DNA of 64,000 bases from Elephas maximus indicus (lineage: Eukaryota; Chordata; Mammalia; Proboscidea; Elephantidae), in assembly GCF_024166365.1 (NCBI RefSeq), contig NC_064820.1:132204001-132268000 (forward strand), in the 5' to 3' direction. The notes beneath the pieces are model-generated. The model was not told the DNA's origin and made no database searches. It saw only the letters and a program-made list of their open reading frames with translations. This document shows positions 57,331-64,000 of the stretch, piece by piece; position 1 is the first letter of the stretch, and each line of letters begins with the position of its first letter. Position numbers and translations under genes: made by a program.

Positions 57331-59082
57331 GACACCAACATTTAGTCTACTCTAATCATTAGGGGTGAAAAGAATTAGAAGAATCAAACACTGTATCGTT
57401 ATATACCTCAGAACTATGCTGTATTGATAGAAGTAGGAAACAGTAAATTAATAAAATAAATCAAAATGCAGTTGCTGGCTATTTCACATGTGATAAAATC
57501 CATAAAAGCCAAAGTGGAGAAGAGAGGTGTGAATATATATCATCGTACCTCTTAGATTGCCTACATTATTTGTACCTCTTAGATTTTAAACTTTAACAAA
57601 CCTACAGAAACAGTGAGAATCAGAGTGAAGAAAACACACTGAATTTTTATCCAGTTGTCTGGTCCTAAGTCACTGTATATTACAAAAAAAAAAAAAAAAT
57701 ATTACAAAAGTGTGATTAAATTACTATACTGCCAATTAGTTTTCATTTTTTGCTCTTCTAACCCCAATTCTAGAATATTTCTACCACTAAGACTGAAGGA
57801 TAAATAAAAGTGTCTCCATGCTCAGAAGGTTTTTCATTTAAGACTGTGGGTGAAAGATACATTATGAATAGTATTGATTTTTTTGACCTCAGCCAAGTAA
57901 CATGAAATCTTAACCTAGATTCATCTTCTCCTCACATTTGTCATAAATCTCTGACATGCCGATATTCTATATTTGAATGCTTTGTGCACATTAGCAATAG
58001 TGTAAAATCATTTTGTATTGTGACAAAGCACTAAATTTATTTCAGAGAGGGTCCATTTTAGCACTATGTGCCCTATGAATAATAAAGCAGTTATTGATTG
58101 TAATGATAGATTATTATAACATTAATAATTTAGTTAAAGCAAGATCTTTTCTCTTTTGAAATTGCAGACATATTTGCTAAAGAAAAAAAAACGCAACACC
58201 CTAGTAAGCTTTCCTTGGATTATAATGATGTTGTTCATCATAATTGTGTTGTGTGTGTGTGTATATATATGTGTGTGTGTGTATGATCTTGAGTTCAGAA
58301 ACAGAGAGATACAGTTTTTACCTTAGTCATGACTATTTAAATCTTTAATTCCTATTAATAATCATAGGGGCTACATTTGTGAATTATCTATCCATGCTCT
58401 GATAAAAATGGTTATATATTCCTTTTCACTCCTTACAAGACCTACTATCACAAATGATAACAGTGATATCACAGTGAAAACAAATCAGGTGACTTGTCTA
58501 AAGAATCAGATGTATTTAAATGAAATGGAAATGTAGTTTAAGGAAGCTCCTTATCCCTAATTGAATCTATCTGAAGTCCTAAATAGCTGTGAAATTTTGA
58601 CCAGGACTGAATATATGAATACTAGATTTGCTTAAGTATCTTTGGAGGTATTACAGTATAATAATAATATACGTCCTTATCTTCAATTGTAGTGAAATTC
58701 CTCACAAGAAGAACAAACAAAAAAAACCAATTAGTCTATTTTCCACATTGAGGTATTTGTCATTAATTTGTCAAATTACTTCAGGATTTGCTTTCACACT
58801 AAAGTATACCATACCCCTTTTCTCATTTACTATGTTATGTATTTCTGTATATCTAAACGAATAATATGCCTACTGCCATATAGAAGCGTGGCTCCTCCAT
58901 TTTTCTTCTCTGTGTAGTGGGTTTCAGTTAAGGAAAAAATACGCAGGACTCCCTGTCTAAGAAGGCAGGGTAAAATTATCTTTGCCCCAATCATCCTTCT
59001 CTCTGAAGCTAACCCCAGTTACAAAAGATTGAGAAACAGAAAAGGTAAATCAATCTCCAAGGAAAGTAGGAACAACTTATAA
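57331..59082. other. AT-rich non-coding with (GT)n
   Basis: A-tract at 57683-57700; TG/TA microsatellite at about 58245-58284. No gene or transposon recognised. Confidence 0.4.
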
Positions 59083-59094
59083 CTTCAAACCACA

Positions 59095-59293
59095 CCCCAG
59101 CCCCATTGCCCTCGACTTGACTCTGACTCATGGTGACCCTATAGGTCAAAGTAGAATTGTCCACAGGGTTTCCAGGGCTATAATCTTTATGGCAGCAGAC
59201 TGCCATATCTTTCTCCCTCAGAGTGGCTGGTGGGTTCAAACCACTACCTTTCAGTTAGCAGCCGAATGCTTAACCACTGCACCACCAGGTCTC
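59095..59293 (-). mobile_element. AfroSINE, long subtype, with 12-bp target duplication
   Basis: Flanked by cttcaaaccaca (59083-59094) and cttcaaaccgca (59294-59305), 11 of 12 identical. Contains the ctataatctttatggcagca middle block and head complement gcaccaccaggtct. Confidence 0.93.
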
Positions 59294-59305
59294 CTTCAAA
59301 CCGCA

Positions 59306-59853
59306 ATATGTGAAGAAAATGCGTTATAGTAATTGGATTGATCGTAGGAAACACTGACTGGATAGCTGTCTCCGCAGATTTTCTTTGGAACAAAAATTCC
59401 CCAGATTTGGGTGCACATCCTAAGAGGAAAAGTCTAAAACCCAGTCTTAGAACAACAATGTTTAGGCATGAAGAATAGAAGCAGGAGGCTCCCTAATCCT
59501 ATTGGACAAGATAGAGTCATAAGGAAGTTGGGGATGAGGAAAGTAACAAACAGATGTCATGGCATAAACTCCTACTACTATTAAAAGGAGGAAAAAAGTG
59601 GTGACAAGCAGCCCTGAGACTACTGATCTTGCTCAGTTTGAAGGATGAGTAATGGCTAAATCAAGATGCACACACACATACACACAACAACACACACTTC
59701 TGTATTAAGCTCATTACTGTGAATCCTACAGATCTGTCTTCAGGCTGAAAGAAATTTATGCCCCTAGGCAAAATGTTGATGAGAAAATTCCTAAAGGAAG
59801 CAAACTCAAGCTGCCTGTTACTTGAGTTGGCTTCTTGCTCAGGCCAGCTTTTC
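59306..59853. other. Non-coding, nothing recognised
   Basis: Contains a CA-rich patch at 59669-59697. No gene. Confidence 0.4.
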
Positions 59854-60248
59854 TGTCTTAATTATCTAGTGCTGCTATAACACAAATACCACAAGTGGGT
59901 AGCTTTAAAAAACAGAAATTTATTTCCTTATAGTTCTGGAGGCTAAAAGCTCAAATCAGGGTCTCAGCTGTGTTGAGTCCTTCCTTGTTGGTATCCCTGA
60001 GGGTTCTTTGGTTCCTTGGTGTTCCTTTTCTTGCAGATGATTCTTACATGGTATCTGTCTTCCCCTGTTGTGTGTCTATTCTGGTCTTTTTAAAACTCAG
60101 AAGTGATTAGGTTAGGATCCACTCTAGCTGGTATGACATTATTAACATAATGAAAGAAAAACTCTATTTCCAAACAGCATCACATCCAAAGGCACAGGGG
60201 CCAGGAATTCATGTAATTTTGGGTGACACAATTCAATCCGTAATAACT
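59854..60248 (-). mobile_element. MLT1-type LTR
   Basis: tgtcttaattatctagtgct, gaaatttatttccttatagt, tggtatctgtcttcccctgt and gtgacacaattcaatccgta match the MLT1 at 13467-13884 over its whole length. A clean 5-bp duplication is not evident. Confidence 0.8.
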
Positions 60249-60572
60249 CCCATACCCGCTTAATATTACACTGTTGAATATAGATGTGCCAGGAAGAACT
60301 CTCCATATTAAAAAATGATTGGACAGCCAGCAAGCGACCTATGCAAAGATACTGGAAGAAAAGATGAGGAAAGGGATATGGCATACAAAAGGCAGAGCGA
60401 GAATAACATTATGCCATTACGCAGGTACACACCAGAAACAGAGTATTCTCCATAAAATCCAAGACATTAAAGGAAACATACACTCTGGAACCAAAAACTG
60501 AATGAAAAAAAATACAAAGATTCGAGAGAGATATAAAGAGACATGAGATGGAGAAGAAAATTGATCTACTAC
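60249..60572. other. Non-coding, possibly old L1
   Basis: A-rich; weak resemblance to L1. The overlapping frames on both strands have no domain. Confidence 0.3.
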
Positions 60573-60582
60573 AGTTCAGAAA

Positions 60583-60737
60583 GGAGCCCTGGTGACACAG
60601 TGGTTAAGCGTTTAGCTGCTAACCAAAAGGTTGGCAGTTTGAATCCACCATCTGTTCCTTAGAAACCCTGTGAGGCAGTTCTACTCTGTCCTCTACTCTG
60701 AGTCGAAATCGACAGCAACAGGTTTTTTTGGCTTTGT
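60583..60737 (+). mobile_element. AfroSINE
   Basis: ggagccctggtgacacagtg, gttaagcgtttagctgctaa, gcagtttgaatccaccatct, then a deleted tail region (tactctgagtcgaaatcgac). Flanked by agttcagaaa (60573-60582) and agtacagaaa (60738-60747), 9 of 10. Confidence 0.9.
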
Positions 60738-61100
60738 AGTACAGAAAAGAAATGTAGTAGTAAAATCATTAAATCACTGAAAACAACTTATCATATCAGG
60801 TAAGTAGGGATGTATAGGACATAAATTACAGAATTAAAAAGTTGGTTCTAATTCACATGGTTACAATATTAGCCTCAAAGGAGTAATATAAAGGTATCCA
60901 ACTGCCTGTGTATCATTTTCAAAGCTGATGATATATTAGGTTATAAACAAATCCACAATTGAACATGAAAGCTAGGGATGATATATATAAAACTGAAAAT
61001 TTGTTTTTTCTAATGAATAAAAAACTTATTGTTAAAGGAAAAAAACATTATTGGGAATTCTTATTTGGAAAATGATTATGAAATCTTTATACATATTTAT

Positions 61101-61240
61101 AAAACTCGTTGATATCAAGTCGATTCTGACTTATAGCAACCCTATAGGACAGCCATTTCCAAGGAATGGCTGGTGGATTTGAACTGCCAACCTTTTGGTT
61201 ATCAGCCATGTCTCTTAACCACTGTGCCACCAGGGCTCTG
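61101..61240 (-). mobile_element. AfroSINE with internal deletion
   Basis: aaaactcgttgatatcaagt, tagcaaccctataggacagc jumps to ccatttccaaggaatggctg, skipping the usual agtagaactgcc block, then ttaaccactgtgccaccagg. Confidence 0.9.
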
Positions 61241-61247
61241 AAGATAT

Positions 61248-61632
61248 TATTTTATCCAGATAAGAGTCTCTTACATTTAGTTAGTTGATTTTTTTTCTAT
61301 TTTTATGTTAAGTGCTAAATTCATTGTCACTCTTTTTCAATTTAATAATATAAAAATTTGAGGCTATGAATTTTCCTCTGATTACTGAATTAACTAAAAA
61401 AAAATTTTTTTTTTATAAACATATATTTATATATATTTATCTTTATAGGGTACAGTTAATTCAGTGATAAATACATCTTTATAAAGGATACAGCTAATTC
61501 AGTGATCAGAGGAAAATTCATAGCTCAAATTCTTATATTATTAAATTTAAAAGAGTGACAATGAAGTTAGCACTTAACACAAAAATAGAAAAAAGATAAC
61601 TATATGTAAGGGACTCTTATCTGAATAAAATA
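61248..61632. repeat. Inverted repeat, ~146-bp arms, ~95-bp loop
   Basis: Left arm 61248-61395 (cagataagagtctcttacat to ctctgattactgaattaact) is the complement of right arm 61491-61632 (agctaattcagtgatcagag to gggactcttatctg) at roughly 90% by eye. The loop repeats part of the arm boundary (acagttaattcagtgat and acagctaattcagtgat). Confidence 0.92.
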
Positions 61633-61899
61633 GTATCACTAAGTTAGAAATAAATATATCAGAAAACAGAATAAGAGTGTAACCAATGAAGAGCTCCAAA
61701 GTTAGCTCTTTGCAAAATGAATAACTTAATCTTAAAGAAATGAAAAATAAAAAAAAAAAAGAAAGAAACAGTATAATTTAAAAAATAATAAGAGTAGACA
61801 ATTACCTCTGCTTCTGGAGAAATTAGATGTAACACAGACCCAGATTTATTATGCCCAATATCTGTCATTTCCTTCTTCTTTAGTAATAAAAGCTTAAAT

Positions 61900-62230
61900 T
61901 TTTAGCTAGGCACAAGGGCACCCAGAAAGCTTTAGTGCCTCCTTCCTTACAGCTGGCTTTAGCCATGTGGCTAAATTCTGGCCCATAAGATGTTAAGTGG
62001 AATTATCATGTTGTAGCTGTTAGGAACTTTACTTAAAAACAACCGGTGGGTTCCCAAATCCCAGTGATTCTTTCTTGCATCATACTGCCTGGATGATGGT
62101 GGTTGGAGCTCTAGCCACTACCTTAATCCATGAGAATAAGAGCCACAACCAAAGAATGGAAGAGTTATGAGCTGGAGTAAGCCTGGTCCATAAAAATATA
62201 GCAGAGTCATTATATAAGTTCCTGACTGCT
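61900..62230 (+). mobile_element. Old MLT1-like LTR fragment
   Basis: tagccatgtggctaaattct, ggcccataagatgttaagtg and ttcttgcatcatactgcctg fit old MaLR LTRs (compare 10320-10805). Confidence 0.45.
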
Positions 62231-62544
62231 CACCTTTAAAATTTAACAAAGAAAATTAAAAAATTACCTCATTTGAGCATGTTTGTAAACTTTTAATCTG
62301 TAATCTTCTATTTTATTTAATGATGTTATTACTTTCTTTTGTTATATGCAGTGGAACTTAATTCTGACTCAATAAATGAGAAAATATTTTGCTCAATATT
62401 GTGCAAAAAAGATGGAATCAGAGAATTAAATAGACTACTTTTCTAGGAGCAGAAGACAAAAAAAAAAAAAAGAAAAAAAAAGTCAGGCGTACCCATCACG
62501 CTATTAAACAAAAGTTGCCAAGGAGTTAATCTCTCATGTGGTGT

Positions 62545-62876
62545 CTGTGATCGTTTGTACTATTGTCACCAATTACTTTCTCTCCTTCTCCAACTCCATT
62601 GACATAAAGCATGTGACTTGTTTTGGTCCATGCAACGAGAGTAGAATGGGGATAGTCAATTTTTGAGTAGAAGCTGTAGGAATCATGGCATAATTTTGCC
62701 TTTCTTCTTTTCTGATGCCATGAGAATTTGGAAGTCTGGATCCAGGGCTGGAGAAGACACATAGAGTAGAGCCAGAGGATATCAGCTAATCCATAGCCAA
62801 CATGAATTGTGACCAAGAAAACAAAACTTTGTTGTTGTAACCACTTGTATTTTGGGGTTGTTTGTTATTGCAACAT
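62545..62876 (+). mobile_element. Old MLT1-like LTR
   Basis: catgtgacttgttttggtcc, atgcaacgagagtagaatgg, ggatccagggctggagaaga and tgtattttggggttgtttgt follow the old MLT1 order up to its 3' end at about 62876, where a MER5-like element begins. Confidence 0.65.
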
Positions 62877-62877
62877 A

Positions 62878-63034
62878 ACTTCTCAAAGTGTGGTGTTGGG
62901 ACCAGTAGCATCAGCATCACCTGGGAGCATACTAACAATGCAAATTCTTGTGTTCTACCCCAAACTTCTTAAAACAAAACTCTGTTTAACACCTCTTGCA
63001 AGATGCTGACTCATGCCAAAGTCTGAGAACCGCT
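62878..63034 (-). mobile_element. MER5-like hAT element
   Basis: Left end cttctcaaagtgtggtgttg, then agcatcagcatcacctggga; right end gccaaagtctgagaaccgct. The ends are imperfect inverted repeats (ttctcaaagtg and ctgagaacc), and the order matches MER5A in complement. No transposase. Confidence 0.8.
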
Positions 63035-63169
63035 TATGTAGTAAAAGTTAATTCATATGGTTTCCAGGTGAATTCTACAGAGCATTTTATCTATAGAAAA
63101 CTTAAAAACTCTTAAAACATTCTATATCATTGAGAGAGACATCAAGTTTTATTTACTTATGAAATAAAA

Positions 63170-63470
63170 CTTTCTTTTTATGAAATACCACAACATCATT
63201 ATTAAATTGACAAAAAACAGGAAGGTAAAAGAAAACTCCAGACTAAACTCATTTAACTCATGAGTACAAATGTAGAATAAGAAAACTGTAAACAAAATTT
63301 TCACTGAAAATTAGTATACCTTGGCCAAATGGGATCTTTTGAGGCTGAATATGATGAATTATATTAACTAGTCACCATGTTAATAGGGAAAAGAGATACA
63401 AGAAAATAACGTCATCAAAAATCAAATTCCTTCATAAAAAAAACTCAATAAAACAGGAACACATGCTCCA
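63170..63470 (+). mobile_element. Degraded L1 ORF2 fragment
   Basis: ttggccaaatgggatctttt, gtcaccatgttaatagggaa and attccttcataaaaaaaact follow the order of L1 reverse transcriptase-coding sequence. Decayed. Confidence 0.5.
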
Positions 63471-63665
63471 ATATTAAGATAAAAAGAATGTCTTAAATCA
63501 AAAACTAGCATCATGCTTGTCAGATTCAGGGGACACATTTCCCCTTTCAATTCAGTAAGAAAAATTGAGTGCTTTATTAATTTTTTTTCCTTTTTTTTTT
63601 TTTTTAACACTGCCTGCTGGAACATTTGGTTCGAAACCTGAAATAAAAAAAAGTAACATATTTCT

Positions 63666-64000
63666 GGGAGGCAGGGCCAAGATGGCAGAATAGACAGCTG
63701 CTTCCAGCGAGCCTTCTTACAACAAAGACCCGAGAAAACAAGTGAAAAGAGTATATTTATGACAAGCTAGGAGCCCTGAACATCAAAGGCAAGCTTAGAA
63801 AACAAACCAAGGGGCAGGGGGAGGAAGAGACAGTTCAGAAGCAGAGAGGGGTTACCAGACCTGAATTGCCGGGAGCCCTCAGGCACCATTCCCGGGAGTG
63901 GCTGCCACAGGCTGGTACTAGAGTTCGACCTCAGGGAGAAGCAGCCAGCACGCAGCCTACTCACAACTCCGGAACCAGAGAAGAATGGCACTCTCGGCAA
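63666..64000 (+). mobile_element. Start of an L1 5' UTR, running off the window
   Basis: Begins gggaggcagggccaagatgg at 63666, the usual start of mammalian L1 5' UTRs, and continues cagaatagacagctgcttcc, gaccgg-poor GC-rich sequence (tcccgggagtggctgccaca). caagatggc at 63678-63686 is the complement of a YY1 core, which in L1 sets the transcription start. Compared with the surroundings it is GC- and CpG-rich and looks little decayed. ORF1 and ORF2, if present, would lie beyond 64000. The 77-codon frame on the minus strand here is a by-product. Confidence 0.88.

Larger units (their letters stand above)
60742..61800 (+). mobile_element. Degraded L1 ORF2 with a SINE and an inverted duplication
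   Basis: tgatatattaggttataaac and tcagaggaaaattcatagct match L1 ORF2 upstream of and near the reverse transcriptase. The AfroSINE at 61101-61240 interrupts it, and 61248-61395 is an inverted copy of 61491-61632. No open frame. Confidence 0.55.

Overview
The window is nuclear DNA of a placental mammal, almost certainly an afrotherian and most likely an elephant. The main evidence is the repeat content: about two dozen copies of a tRNA-headed SINE of the AfroSINE type, and at least eight copies of its partner RTE-clade LINE (RTE1/BovB-like), whose 3' end reads like the SINE tail and finishes in (AAC)n. Older pan-eutherian repeats (MIR, L2, MLT1/MaLR LTRs, MER5-like and Tigger-like DNA elements, degraded L1) lie beneath them. 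Base composition is AT-rich. I recognise no host protein-coding exon, rRNA, tRNA gene or CRISPR array, so the segment is intergenic or deep intronic.

Layout. 1-4.6 kb is RTE copies in both orientations; the plus-strand copy is split by a processed pseudogene of ribosomal protein SA (RPSA). 4.6-17.2 kb is mixed single-copy DNA and old repeats, including a 523-bp LTR with a 5-bp target duplication set inside an older repeat, and an MLT1 LTR with its own 5-bp duplication. 17.2-20.5 kb is a full-length but decayed RTE element on the minus strand with a near-perfect 12-bp target duplication. 20.6-25.7 kb holds two degraded L1 3' ends (one interrupted by a younger L1 tail), a short RTE fragment, an internally deleted RTE derivative of about 410 bp, and a 302-bp Tigger-like element bounded by TA. 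26.7-29.1 kb is mainly single-copy. 29.1-36.1 kb is a deep nest: a MaLR LTR plus internal region, invaded by a minus-strand L1, which in turn took two RTE copies and five AfroSINEs. 36.2-38.4 kb is AT-rich single-copy DNA. 38.4-41.6 kb is a second nearly complete RTE copy interrupted by two AfroSINEs. 41.6-53 kb alternates MIR, AfroSINE, MLT1 and L1 fragments, including a possible retrocopy of unknown origin at 47.2-48.2 kb and an L1 tail with a 5' inversion at 50.7-51.1 kb. 53.2-53.8 kb and 55.1 kb carry candidate regulatory sequence (RFX-like and Grainyhead-like palindromes; a perfect CTCF core). 55.7-63.6 kb is SINE, L2, MLT1, L1 and MER5-like sequence with a ~146-bp-arm inverted repeat at 61.25-61.63 kb. 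From 63,666 to the edge lies the start of an L1 5' UTR on the plus strand, which leaves the window.

How the parts work together. The RTE LINE encodes (now broken) endonuclease and reverse transcriptase, and its 3' terminus resembles the AfroSINE 3' terminus, which fits the SINE using RTE machinery. L1 is the likely source of the RPSA retrocopy. Nothing here looks like an undescribed protein system. The most useful leads are the RTE deletion derivative, the poly-A-ended insertion inside an L1, the inverted repeat, the regulatory candidates and the L1 start at the right edge. Repeat family names rest on recognition from memory; no database search was run.
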